Part shown: in pieces, positions 35,949 through 46,600 of the stretch
Numbering within the stretch: the stretch's first letter is position 1
How the letters are laid out: each line of letters begins with the position of its first letter
Made by a program: the position numbers and the translations under genes
Source of the DNA: Rhexocercosporidium sp. MPI-PUGE-AT-0058
Lineage: Eukaryota; Ascomycota; Leotiomycetes; Helotiales
Direction of reading: 5' to 3'
DNA: 64,000 nucleotides
NCBI GenBank assembly: GCA_020746875.1
Contig: JAGTJL010000003.1
Location: 682,001 to 746,000, forward strand
The notes under the pieces: model-generated
What the model saw: the letters and a program-made list of their open reading frames with translations, nothing else
What the model was told of the DNA's origin: nothing
The model's database searches: none

Positions 35949-37414
35949 CTTGGGTGGTGAGGTTTGAGATGGACTAGATAGAAGTGCGAGTTGCTGAGGA
36001 GTAGGTGGATTGGTGCGAGATGAGGCTCTGGATGTCCTGGAGAAGAAGCTGAGTCTGAATCAGAGTCTGTGAAGTCGAGGCTGCCAGCTTCGTTCAATTT
36101 TGCCAAGAATTAGAATCTCTGCATCAACCTCATACGATGCCTCCAATCCTCTGCTGCTCCTTTCTCTCGAAAGTGATATCCGAATGGTACTCCGAAAATA
36201 ACCAAAGACTCCAAAGACAAGTCAATAGAGAATGAAACTAGACGTCAATTGTGGCTTCAAGAATCAAATGCCCGTCACTTTGAGGCCAAAAATCAAAGAA
36301 AGATGGGAATTAGAGGATGCAGCTCCATATTTGTATCTGTCCCTGAGTCGTCAAAGCTATGCATCGGGACTAGCTCGATATGGGGTACGGATCGCTTCCG
36401 CTTATTGGACATGGCGGGGTGCCTGGTGCTAGGTGGGATCTCCCGAGGTGATGTTCGGGCAGAAGGGATGGGAGGCTGGCGGTATCGGCTTCGGGGTTGC
36501 CGCTACTGATCGATTGTGATTGGATGAAATGCTGCTGGCGGATGTTCATGGCATGGTGTTTTCGGTATGCAAGGCTGAGAGACCGAGAGATGAGATCAGC
36601 TTATGGTGACTTCATTAGGGATGGGTCAGAGTGGATTATGAGAAGGCTGAATTGAAGTGGTGCCCTATCCATCTTTGGTTTAAAGAGAGGATCTTAGTGG
36701 AACTATTACTGCAGAAATATGGAAGGGACTACTGTGATGATGGATTGAGCTTAGAAATAGGGGGGTAAGTCAAGGAGATGCCTTTCTGACTTAGACAATG
36801 GGACTTGTGCAATTGCATAGGGGAGGGAGGCTGGTCAGTCAGCCTCTCCTTGAGTGGATCGACATAATAAAGTCCAAGCCAGATATAAGAGCGTCCAAGC
36901 AGGGAGATAGATAAATATGAAGCACATCTATTAAATCGAACTGTCAATGGAGAGAAAGCCATAACTGCATACAACCATTAGTTCATCAAAACCGAACTCC
37001 ACATCTCACGTCCACCAGCCAGAGAACCCAACGATATTCTTATTTTTTGGATTTCATTTCCCTAGGGGGCGGCGGCATGCAAATGCGGAAGCTTATACAC
37101 ATCAGAAGCAGGCCCGATATCACTTCCATTCAGTAAGCAACCTCCCATACTTCCCGCTCACTCACGGTACCATATGGTTGTGTTGAAGTAACCCAGAAGC
37201 CTTGGGATCCCCCTTCCCCATCCGTTTCCGTTCCCGAAGAAGGAAAGCAGGTTGGGTTGAGAGAACAAGGCATTGAAAGTTTTGTGTGTGTGGTTGCGTT
37301 TCTTTTTGTTTGAGTGCGCAGGAGAAAAAGGAGAAAACAAGTGAACAAGCCAGCCCCGACCAAATTCCCAACCATCCAGACGTAATCGCGAAATAATTAA
37401 CTCCGTGGTGATGT
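35949..37414. other. Intergenic
   Basis: About 1.5 kb: the promoter of the acyl-CoA synthetase gene and the 3' flank of uL13. No open frame resembles a protein, and I found no tRNA-like or other structured RNA. Confidence 0.45.
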
Positions 37415-38416
37415 CTAGTAGCCGAGCTCAGCCAACTGCTTCTTGGTCTTGTCGTCAACCTTGGCGCTCTTCTGGGCGTCAGAGAGTTGTCTACGTGCGG
37501 CCTTCTTGCGTTGGTAGTATGCGGCTCCCTTAACCTTCCGTCTCTCCTCGAGTCTGTATATCTTGTCAGCTCCAATCCCCCGCGTACCCGGTATTCCAGC
37601 TTGACTGACCTAGCAACAACATCCTGGTACTTCCATCCAACCTCGTGGCTTAGTCTGCCAACGGTGCAGTACTTGCGTCCAGGCTTCAATCTCAGGACTC
37701 TCAGGGCTTGTGGGACCACAACACGCTTGACTTTGTCGTATGGTGGTGGGACACCCTCGAAGACCTTGAGTCTCTCCATAGCGGCGGCACCACGGGCGGT
37801 CTTGTGGGGAATCATGCCACGGACGGTCTTGTAGAAGATTCTTGAGGGAGCACGGAAATGGAAAGGACCTGCTATGTATTAGACAATGCCAGTTTCGCGG
37901 ATCTCGCGCCCGCCTTGCAGCCTTGCGCTGGTGATAACGTACCTCCTCGGGTTGGGTTGTATCTGGTCATCTTTCTGAGGTAGGCGTGGTACTTTACTGT
38001 TGAGCGAGCAGAGTCAGTCAACGTCCTTCAAAACATCACATATGCACCCTGCTAGCCGCCCCTCCTGCCTCCAGTCCAATCTCTCGCGCCATGGGATAGG
38101 TGTAGAACGTACGCTTCGCACGGAAGAACTCTCCGGAGATGTTCAAGGCCTCGCAACGCACAACAACGATCTTCTGGCCGTTGAGCAATTGCTTAGCCAC
38201 GGTGCTGGCCAGCCGACCAAGGAGGTGACCCTTGCCATCAATCGTGATCTGTAGACACATTACAATTAGCCTCCAAGTCTCCGACAGTTCCACTTCCTAT
38301 CCTGCAAGCAAGCACCAGGAGCCAGGAAAGATCTCTCGTCCTCCGAAAGTTGAGGTTGAGGTCGCGCGAAGTTGCGGCGGGCGGGAGAGACTTACGACTT
38401 GCTCGAAGGTCGACAT
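37415..38416 (-). CDS. RPL16: 60S ribosomal protein uL13 (L16 / L13a)
   Basis: Five exons: 38416-38396, 38248-38113, 37996-37943, 37868-37610 and 37553-37415, giving 202 aa against 199 in yeast L16. The introns are 147, 116, 74 and 56 nt; four introns in such a short gene is typical of mould ribosomal protein genes. The protein follows the family throughout: [72 protein letters not shown] and the AELGY end. It is a structural protein of the large subunit. Upstream at 38619-38636 lies a TTAGGG/CCCTA palindrome of the kind bound by Tbf1-type factors in fungal ribosomal promoters. Only seven residues precede the first intron. Confidence 0.97.
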
Positions 38417-38618
38417 TTTGCCTTACTTCACGGAGATGAGCAGACAATTGTCGAGGGTTTTGTCGGTATCCTCAAACCTTCGTGATGGTGAGGAGTGGTG
38501 TCGAATTTGTCGTTGGGGTTCGTTCTTAGAAGCGGCTTTCAAAATCGCAAGACGATCGAGTGTGAGCTTGCAGCGGCGCGCTAGTCTTAGCCGAGCTCGT
38601 GATTTGGGCCCACTACGG

Positions 38619-38636
38619 TTAGGGCCCACAACCCTA
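38619..38636 (-). promoter_or_regulatory. Telomere-repeat-like palindrome in uL13 promoter
   Basis: TTAGGG at 38619-38624 and ACCCTA at 38631-38636 face each other around a 6-nt spacer, about 205 nt upstream of the uL13 start. The ACCCTAA-type site is the target of the Myb-domain factor Tbf1, which controls ribosomal protein genes in Candida albicans. Its use in this organism is inference. Confidence 0.5.
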
Positions 38637-40113
38637 GGCAAAGGTGAAAATTAGATATTTGCAGGGTTATTTTGCACAAGCAATCAATCCACGATAATTA
38701 TTACCAGGTTGGCTTGAAGGCTGATAGTCCTGGCTGTTGGATTCTTGGGTCGTGGTCGGGGTTTTGATAGGATTTCCCGAGATGTTGTGAATCCCCCAAA
38801 AGCGGCTATTGACATCATCAATTGAAGGGGACACCTAACTACCTCAAAAGGCCAAGGTGAAACGGTGTCGCTATAAAAAAGCAAATTAATGTCTATTTAG
38901 TCAGAGGAGGAGAGTCCAATTGTGTCAAGTAACGTTTGGTCTTCTCTCTTATAATCTACAGTCTGTATATTCTTTCAAGATTATCCTCACGCGGCTTTTG
39001 CTGTTGCAATATTCCTAAGTGCACAAGGCTAAGAGCAACGATCATCAAGTTACTCTTCTCTCGACTTATTGATACAAGCCTCTATTCAGAACATTGTACA
39101 TGTTCTTCTATCTCCCATCCTTGTGCTCTTGCAGGCGCCTCTCTGTACATTCCTTCGAGAGGTGTCAACGCGACAATTGTTACTCCCTTCAATCACGGGC
39201 TAATTTTTCCTAAAACTCAAGCAATTCGAAGGTATTCAAGAAATCTAGACAGTCTTACTAACTTCCCATCTTCCATCCATAGGTACCGAGGACACCTTCT
39301 GCAGCACTGGAATACATCCTTCAAATCTCCCTTAACATAAGGCTTCATATCCACGACAACAGGTTTAGGAACATGCACCCTTCCACCCACCGCAATGTAC
39401 CCACCTATACTTAATCCACCCCAGTCTCCACATATCCACCCACAATGATACAACAGCAAGATCTACTTGCCTAGTTGCCTACGCGCCTACTTGGCTACTT
39501 GTAATATTGCGCGTGACCTGCTCAGATACAACAAAGCTAGTGTATAGGTATGGACGGTATGTAGATCTACTAGATCGCCACCGGACGTCACCAAACTCAA
39601 AACTCAAAAAGAAAGTATATCTCCACCGCCGTCACATCACCTAAGCACACAAGCCACAGACGACGTCACTTCAGAAGCCCAAAGTACGGTAAGCAAAAGC
39701 AGAAGCCAACAACAGCAAATGGAAAATTAAATCAACGGCATTTCAGACGAAAAAAGTGGCATTTCTATAAACAGTACACACCTATACATAGGTATGTGCA
39801 GGTCGACACTCTGCCAATGCCAAATGCCAACAAACCAAATCAAAGTAAGTCTGAACGCCATACCCAGTCGAGGTCTTCGGAAATCATCCTGGCCTCTTGA
39901 GAAGACTCGCCATGCCAACTAAACCAGCCTGCGTGCTCCCAATGCAAAATGTAAAATGTAAACGTACATAAGACAAGCGATTCGCTCCGTGAGGCATGAA
40001 TCAAGCAGGTAGAAAATTCGTCAGGCCGCTACTTTCTTCCGTATCCAGGTGTCTCTATCTGAAGAGGAAGAGCCAGAAACGTAGAAGAGTCGAAGTCAAG
40101 ACCCGTGGATTGA
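38637..40113. other. Intergenic
   Basis: About 1.5 kb between the uL13 promoter and the 3' end of the BAG gene. No supportable gene. The open frames near 38936-39340 (+) and 39217-39459 (-) lack motifs. Confidence 0.45.
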
Positions 40114-41243
40114 TTATGAGGTGGTGCCCATCTTCGCATCCAATCCGTTCAAAACACCCTGTGTCTCTCTGACTAGTGCTCGTCTCTTCTCCCTAGCCTC
40201 ATCATTCCCCTCTGTTTCAACCGCATCCAGTTTGAGCAGAACCTCATTCATAATCGTCTCACTCAACTTCTTATGCTCAAAATCCTTCTTCTTTGGATCC
40301 TCGGGCGGGTGAAGCGTAAATTGTACACATAGCGGCAAGATCTTTGTATGAAAATGACTTGAGATAGAATCCAGCTTCTCGATTGCTGATTTGGGAAGAG
40401 CGGGGGACGCGGTTCGGGAATTCGCTGTGCTGGGATCGCCAGAGTTGGGGGAGAGGTTGGCATCGCTCTTCTTCTTGCCGCCCTTCTTCTTCGACTTATT
40501 CCTGTTGCGCTTCTTCTTTGAGAAGAGGCCGCCTCCTTCCTGAGCGCTTGTGCTATCCTCATCGCCGGACCCATCACTGGCAGTTGCTTCTCCGACAACA
40601 CATAATACCTCGCTGTTGTTCTTGAGGCTGTAGTCTCTGCAGGGCTTGTAGTCGTCCTTCAGTTGCTGGCCTTTATATAGCAGTTTGATGTTCCGGCCGT
40701 TGGGCAGATCCATCACTGCTGCTGCGCGCTCCTTCACGTCCCGGACCTGTAGCTTGCCATCTCCGATGCTGTATGCGGGGAACTTGACGGGGTAGGTGAC
40801 GCCTTTGTTCTTGATTAACAGAACGTCGTCCTCAGCTTGCATGGATGGTGGTGGGCGGCCTTGGGGATCGTATCCCCGGCCTGGCTGGGCCAGGTCCTGG
40901 GACGTGATGTAGGAGAAGTCCTCGTCGGTGACATTGGGAGGGTAGGCTCTGCTTCCAAAGGGCGAGAAGCGGGCATTCGAACCGCCAAAGAAGGAACGGC
41001 CCCAGCCGCTCATTGAGACAGCGAAGAGGGTAGATGTGATGAGGAGAAGAAAGCTGGCTAGTTGGGCGGAGGGGGAGACAGTGTCTAGATGGGTGTATTT
41101 GGCGACTGTTGAGATGGTGTTCTGGGTACTTGGAGGGAGGGAATCGTAGGCTGATTGCAAATGTGTGAGAGACGTATCGAGGTAGCTCTGAAGAGAGTCA
41201 GGAAGGTGCTGGATGATGGACGACAGGGTGGCACCGGATGCCA
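40114..41243 (-). CDS. BAG-domain Hsp70 co-chaperone with UBL domain and membrane anchor
   Basis: The frame is open over the whole span, but its first in-frame ATG is at 41013 (299 aa form, starting MSGWGRSF). Upstream in frame the sequence still looks coding and ends in a hydrophobic helix ([18 protein letters not shown]). No ATG precedes it. A GCTAACC-AAGCAG splice end sits immediately before TGGCATCC at 41243, so an intron ending there would complete a start codon split as A|TG and give MASGATLSS (376 aa). After the helix come a ubiquitin-like domain ([18 protein letters not shown] through SEVLCVVGE), a Lys-rich linker, and a BAG domain at the C-terminus ([18 protein letters not shown] to the end). 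BAG proteins release nucleotide from Hsp70. Schizosaccharomyces pombe has both soluble and membrane-anchored forms. The start is the uncertain part. Confidence 0.82.
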
Positions 41244-42211
41244 CTGCTTGGTTAGCCACCTTGTCTGATGTACAATGCCTTGCTGGAAGGACTTATCGGG
41301 ACGAATTAAGGTTGAGATGCGGATGTTGCAGATGCAGCTATAGTTGCAGTTGCTTGTTTGAGTCAGGTGGGAGAGAGATGGGGCACGGAATTAGATCGAC
41401 GGCGGAGGGGAAGCTTGACTTGACTTGACTCGAATCGAGGTAGGGAAGGGGATGGATGGTAGGTGAAGTAGGGAGAGAGCTGAGGAAAGACAGCTGCGAT
41501 GGACGGATGGATGGTCTGCGGTGAGAAGCGAACTTGGAGATAATTTTTGGCGGGGGCCGGGGTCCTGTCTAGTTCACTAAAGTCACGTTGGTTTATTTAC
41601 AGACAGTCTAGAGAAGAGAGGTGGAAGTGAAGGGACGAATGATCAGGTCATGTTGCCATTGGCAAATGATTTGGTGGTTTGTTTGTCTCTCACAATATCA
41701 AGACAGTCTAGCTAGCTCTTCTCAGACCATGAAATCTACATACAGTACAGTACAGAGTTGTACGGATTCCAAATGCTGACAACCATATCGAAACTGCCAG
41801 CACAGCAAACACCCACAACCGCAACCACGCCAACCCGCTTTGTCAGCTTCAATCCCTGAATCCCGAAATCCCTGCAGAACCCTGAGTACAGTACGGCACT
41901 GTAATCTTCCTCCGAGCTCTGGTTGCGTCATGTCAAAAGCCCGAGGCCGGCCCAGAGCGACCTACCGCATAATCCCAACTGCAAATCCAATCAACATCAG
42001 TAATCAATCCAGAAGCAGAGTCGAATGCGAAGTGTATGATTTCGCCATACCTGAGCCACACAAAGTCAACTCACTAGTAGCAAAGCAGCAACCCCTCCTT
42101 TTGGTATATAACCACCACGACCCTTTCTCCCCCCGACATCCATAACAAAAGTTGCCCACCATTTCGTTCCTACGCAGATTCTTCACGACAACCGCTGTCA
42201 ATCCCGCAACC
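41244..42211. promoter_or_regulatory. Divergent promoter region BAG gene / glutaredoxin
   Basis: About 1 kb with no gene. It contains short direct repeats (TTGACTTGACTTGACT near 41415-41430) and GGATGGAT-type repeats at 41450-41515. It probably includes a 5' leader intron of the BAG gene and the promoter of the glutaredoxin gene. Confidence 0.4.
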
Positions 42212-42664
42212 ATGTCCGCCGCAAAGACCAAGGCCCAGAAGATCATCGATGAGAATGCCGTTGGTATGTCTTCTCTGCATTTTCGAATCGCAACCTCCGT
42301 TTCTTCCCCGCAGTGACAAGTTGAGAAGATGCTAACACCTTTATCTACAGCTGTCTTCAGCAAGTCGTACTGCCCATACTGCAAGGCTACCAAATCTCTA
42401 TTGACCGAGCTCGGCGCAAACTACTACACCATTGAATTGGATCAAGTCGGTACGTTGCACTTTCGCCACCTACCTTTCATTGATACAGTCGCTGATACTC
42501 TCCCAGATGATGGATCAGCCATTCAAGCCGCATTGAAGGAAATCAACGGCCAGACATCCGTCCCCAACATTTACATCAAGCAGAAGCACATTGGAGGAAA
42601 CTCGGATCTCCAATCCATCAAGGGCGACCTCAAGAACCTGTTGGTGGACGCTGGCGCATTGTAA
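42212..42664 (+). CDS. GRX1: Dithiol glutaredoxin (Grx1/Grx2 type)
   Basis: Three exons: 42212-42263, 42351-42449 and 42507-42664, giving 102 aa, a normal cytosolic glutaredoxin length. The introns are 87 nt (branch GCTAACAC) and 57 nt. The active site is CPYC at residues 25-28. Also visible are the glutathione-binding TSVPNIYI with its cis-proline, and IGGNSDL, the family GG-[ND] signature. The protein reduces disulfides and glutathionylated proteins using glutathione and supports ribonucleotide reductase. No transit peptide is evident, so a cytosolic form is expected; an alternative longer start was not seen. The gene is convergent with the AIM18-like gene, and the short spacer contains a (GA)n tract. 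Confidence 0.95.
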
Positions 42665-42676
42665 GCGGGGAGGAAA

Positions 42677-42679
<3 letters not shown>

Positions 42680-42708
<29 letters not shown>
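42680..42708 (+). repeat. (GA)n microsatellite
   Basis: Uninterrupted GA dinucleotide tract of 29 nt beginning 16 nt after the glutaredoxin stop codon, probably in the 3' UTR. Confidence 0.9.
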
Positions 42709-42712
<4 letters not shown>

Positions 42713-42867
42713 GGATGACAGAACAATGCATTGCATTTGATGATGATCGTTGAATTGGAGGAAATGCATAATTAGAGAATGGCGGAATGAATGCAAATTC
42801 GCTATTGTACAAGGAATATCTACTTTTGTTCCCTCGCCATGATATCTGTACTGTACATGTTTATACA

Positions 42868-44073
42868 CTATACATGGGTCTGAACCTGAACCTGCGTTGC
42901 TACTGTTCCTACAGGCCTCTCTACAAACTCCATAACCCCATCAACGATACTCTTCCTCGCTGCCTCACTGGCGGGGCGTTTACCAGCCAGATAATTGAGC
43001 CACATAGCTCTGGACACTCTCTCATCATCTACATGTCCCAATCTCTGGGCCCCTCTCTTCCCATCATCATACCAAACGGCCAACTTCCCTTTCTCATTCC
43101 TCGAAAGCAGCAATTCCTTTCCCTTCGGCACACTCCCTCTATTAAGCAAAGCCTTCAAAGTAGCCACCCCCTGCCCAAAAACCTCATCCCCAAATTCCTC
43201 CTTATCACTCCCGGCCTTCGCCTGCAAAATCCTCACAAAAGCATCCCTCAAATGTCCAAAATCCGTATTCTTTGTCGGCACGATCCTCACCAGCGTCCTA
43301 CACCCCGTATCCCTCAACAACTGACTCCAAATCCTCACCCCCTCCTTCTCATCATACAACCGCCTCCTCAACTCCTCCTTCTCCCCTTTCACAAGCGAAC
43401 TCGCCCCCTCAGCAATCTGCTTGATCAACGCCTGCTGCACCTTCGCGATATCATCCGTCGCGACGTACATCCCCACAACATAAACCTCTATCCCTAGAAA
43501 ACTCACCGTCCTAACCCCCACCCCAACTAACTGATACTCCACCAGCGCATCCTCGCCCCTCTTCCCTAGCCCCTCTGGGTGTCCCATCTCATCATCAACG
43601 AACTCCAGTATGCGTGGGAACGTTGGGATCGTAGATGTGCCAGTGGGAACCACATCCGGGATCTCCTCTGGCTCCTCACCAAGTTTCTGGATGACGACTT
43701 TGCGCTCGCGGCCGAGGACTACGAGGGGGTCGTCGGGGCGTCGCGTGGAGTCGAGTTTGGTGGGTTTGGAGCCGGGAGGGGGGTAGGCTTCTAGGTCGAT
43801 GGATGTTGCGGTTAGGTAGATTGCTATCATACCGAAGATGACGCCGCAGCCTGCGTAGTAGGAGCGCCGTTTGTAGTAGGCTCTACGTTGTACTTCGAGG
43901 CGGTGGAGGGTTATGGGGTCGAGGGGTGTGGAGGGCGGTTTGGGTGTTGAGGAGAGGTTTCGGTGGAGGAGGGGTTGGAGGGAGGGGAGAGCTTGTGGTC
44001 GTCGGAGGAGGCATTGGGCTGGGCGGGCGAGGGAGGGCCGCAGGAGGCGGAGGGTTGGTGTTCGGAGGGACAT
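42868..44073 (-). CDS. AIM18: Aim18/Aim46-like mitochondrial chalcone-isomerase-fold protein
   Basis: Single exon, 401 aa. The first about 45 residues are Arg/Leu/Pro-rich with almost no acids and read as a mitochondrial presequence (MSLRTPTLRLLRPSL). A membrane segment follows near residues 70-95 (YYAGCGVIFGMIAIYLTATSI). The body has the fungal chalcone-isomerase-like motifs: GVGVRTVSFLGIEVYVVGMYV, an RIVPTKNTDFGHLRDAFVR segment and LNRGSVPKGKELLLSR, plus a terminal MWLNYLAGKRPASEAARKSIVDG. Yeast Aim18 and Aim46 are inner-membrane proteins facing the intermembrane space, and they share the fold of plant chalcone isomerase without known flavonoid activity. Recent work links them to haem-related chemistry; I cannot judge that here. 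The 3' end faces the glutaredoxin gene. Confidence 0.9.
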   Translation of the reverse strand: MSLRTPTLRLLRPSLARPAQCLLRRPQALPSLQPLLHRNLSSTPKPPSTPLDPITLHRLEVQRRAYYKRRSYYAGCGVIFGMIAIYLTATSIDLEAYPPPGSKPTKLDSTRRPDDPLVVLGRERKVVIQKLGEEPEEIPDVVPTGTSTIPTFPRILEFVDDEMGHPEGLGKRGEDALVEYQLVGVGVRTVSFLGIEVYVVGMYVATDDIAKVQQALIKQIAEGASSLVKGEKEELRRRLYDEKEGVRIWSQLLRDTGCRTLVRIVPTKNTDFGHLRDAFVRILQAKAGSDKEEFGDEVFGQGVATLKALLNRGSVPKGKELLLSRNEKGKLAVWYDDGKRGAQRLGHVDDERVSRAMWLNYLAGKRPASEAARKSIVDGVMEFVERPVGTVATQVQVQTHV

Positions 44074-45925
44074 TTTGATGGGTTAGGAGATTGAGCAGAT
44101 GGGATGTCTCTGCTGCTGGTGAGGGTTGTGAGGAGAGAAGTTGATGATGGGCTGATTTAAGATCGAAGCGAAAATCCGGGGAAGCTTGGAGCTCTGCCGA
44201 ATTCCTTGTTTTGATTTCCGCTAGTGTAGTGAAGCACTCAGAAATGCACTACCTTCACAATTGAAGCTCTTTAGTCGTAATAATATCGCCTAATTCCACT
44301 TGCAAGTACTACAATTCTTGTTCATTTCGAGCCTTTCGTCGTTCATTATTGCTTGCTCTCAATACAGTGCAGGATGGTATGGAAAAATATATAGTGACTC
44401 GGGAGGGATGTTGACGAGAACTTGTTGAGAGAAAACATGTACTAGAACATATCACTCAGGAACTACATGACTTGTGGGACCGGTGGCTACGTTCAGTGGT
44501 ACCCAATGGCTCCTATCTGATCATACCTTGGCGGCAGACGAGTACTGTTGTTGAGCGTGGCGATTTTCATAATGCTAAATTTGAAAGGGTTATTCAAAAA
44601 CGAAAGACTATACGAATAGCATAGAGTATAGTTTCGTACATTAAGGCTATTGGTGGTACCTTTGGGTGATCTTTTGGGGATTATTATCAGGTAGCAATGT
44701 TTACAAGCAACCCTTAACACGCTCATGTCTGTGTCCCTGGTGAGAGATAATACTTCTAGTCAGCATGTCCTATTATTCTTAGTATTCAGTGGCAAGCTGT
44801 GAGTCAGCGATACGTTGACATTAGAAAAAATTTAAGATGAGATTTTAACAAAACATATTGATGCATTTACTTGCCAGAGCTTCCTTAGATCAAATTTCAT
44901 TTCCGGCTCTCTAAAGGGCCGGCCCAACGGTCGAGTCTTCACTCTCTCAACTACATCCCCTGCATTACTACTCGTTGATCTGCCATGTTGTCATGATATA
45001 TTGAAGTATGATAAGTCACTGAACCATGAAATGTATGACCACTAACTAGGGCTAGGTCCAAGTGGACCAACCATCAACAGCCTCCGAGGCCGCTCAAACC
45101 TATGTCCGGCGAAGCGCGTTACTATACTAACGATTCACTTCAAATTTTAGACCGGCTTGTTTCCATTTAGATTCTTTTTTTTCTTCGGGGGTAATTGCCC
45201 TGAAATAATTTGAAGGTTTTGGATAAGCTCTTATCAGGGGACACAGGAAAGAGAGCGACTGTTAGTCCTTGCGTTGCAGAAAACGAATGTGGCCCACCTC
45301 GCTCCAATTGTTCTTCCCATGATTTCCAGGATTTATATTGCCCCAAACGTCATCTGGCGTTAAGAACCATTTCTTTTTGATGTACCTTAGGATCAATATA
45401 CGGAATTATCTTTGGGATGTTGACGTTTTCAATGTGCTTTTCATAAGTAGGTAATCACGATAGAATGAAAAGCTCTTCGATGAGAAGATAGGCGTTTTAA
45501 CATAGCCAACGGTCGCACTCTATGACTCAGACTGGCGCGCCGTGACCTTACAGATACCTTCCTTTGCTCTTGAGAAAATTTGTCGGTTTTCCACTCCTCA
45601 CCTTTACTAATCAATGTATTTAAAATGACCGAATTTCCGGTTGCCTAATAAGTGCCTTACTTAGGTAGGTTTTACTTCTTCAAGTAACTTTCGTAGCTGA
45701 ACTTGATCTTGAGCCACACGCTTAGTGCAGATCAAATTCTTGAGCTACACACTTAAGCTTGAATACTAGGGTTTTTTTTCCCCAGCTAAGCTTTGGCTTT
45801 TATTTAGGCAATCGGATATTCTAAATACATCGACGCCGTATAGAAACATCGTGGTCGCATTTCCCTCTCGTTTTCACACCTACGCTTCCTCTACCATTAA
45901 TCCATTGGGACACACTTCAAGATGT
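44074..45925. other. AT-rich gene-poor stretch
   Basis: Nearly 1.9 kb without a supportable gene. The first part is the AIM18 promoter. The rest (about 44.3-45.9 kb) is AT-rich with many stops in all frames, which fits decayed or accessory DNA. A GGGCCGGCCC palindrome occurs near 44917-44926. Confidence 0.45.
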
Positions 45926-46600
45926 ATGCAACAAGTCAGTCGGGATCTACTGGACCAAGCGAAGACTTGGTATCCACCACAATTCGAGGTCCTCGAGCAA
46001 TTCATCTATGATACTTGGGCACGCGACGACATCCACAAACGGGACCTGGAATTCGGAAGATACATCGCTATGCTGGGTTGGCCGGATAGATTAACAAGTA
46101 CCGAGGAAGTATTAGACACACATAGAGCCTTAATAAAGAGATATGAGGAAATCAAGCCGAAAATTCCACGAGGGGAAGAGAATAATCGGCATGATTTTCA
46201 ATCACACGGCACTCTCAACACATGGCAGAGGGAAAACTTCAAGATCCGTTCTTTCTTTCGCGGTCTTGTTATCATTCTCGAAAATCTTAACTTTTCAGAT
46301 GCGCCCAATCAAGAAGTCCAACTAGTCCGCACCGGGTCGCAAGAAGGATTAAGTGCCCCCAAAGATTTTGAAGTACTTGGCGGAAATCGGAATACTAGTG
46401 TGACAGTAACGTTGGAGAGAGCATTGAGATTTGTGATTCAGCTGGAAGAAAGGGAGTCAGCAGTTTTTCCTGAGTGGAGGGAACATCCTCTTGTTCATGA
46501 TGTGAAACTTGGCAATAGGAAAGGACTTGTAGAGTTGATCGGATATCCTGGTCCAGAAGTTGTCGGACCTTCAACTGGAAGGATTAAAGATGATGAATGA
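45926..46600 (+). CDS. Orphan hypothetical protein
   Basis: 224 aa from the first ATG in frame (MQQVSRDLLDQAKTWYPPQ). The frame is open about 75 nt further upstream but without another ATG. I do not recognise a family. The protein looks genuine: mostly helical, balanced charge, no low complexity. Segments such as FGRYIAMLGWPDRL, TWQRENFKIRSFFRGLVIILENL and TVTLERALRFVIQLEERES suggest a globular helical fold. There is no signal peptide, membrane helix or cysteine motif. It stands alone in an AT-rich, gene-poor stretch, as lineage-specific genes often do. An upstream exon cannot be excluded. Confidence 0.55.
   Translation: MQQVSRDLLDQAKTWYPPQFEVLEQFIYDTWARDDIHKRDLEFGRYIAMLGWPDRLTSTEEVLDTHRALIKRYEEIKPKIPRGEENNRHDFQSHGTLNTWQRENFKIRSFFRGLVIILENLNFSDAPNQEVQLVRTGSQEGLSAPKDFEVLGGNRNTSVTVTLERALRFVIQLEERESAVFPEWREHPLVHDVKLGNRKGLVELIGYPGPEVVGPSTGRIKDDE

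Noticed and set aside
37162..37815. 217-codon minus-strand frame across uL13
   Set aside because: It contains real uL13 exon 4 but reads through introns into noise; replaced by the five-exon model.
37997..38112. Possible box C/D snoRNA in the second uL13 intron (GTGATGT then CTGA)
   Set aside because: The two boxes are only about 20 nt apart, too close for a guide RNA, and no terminal stem is visible.
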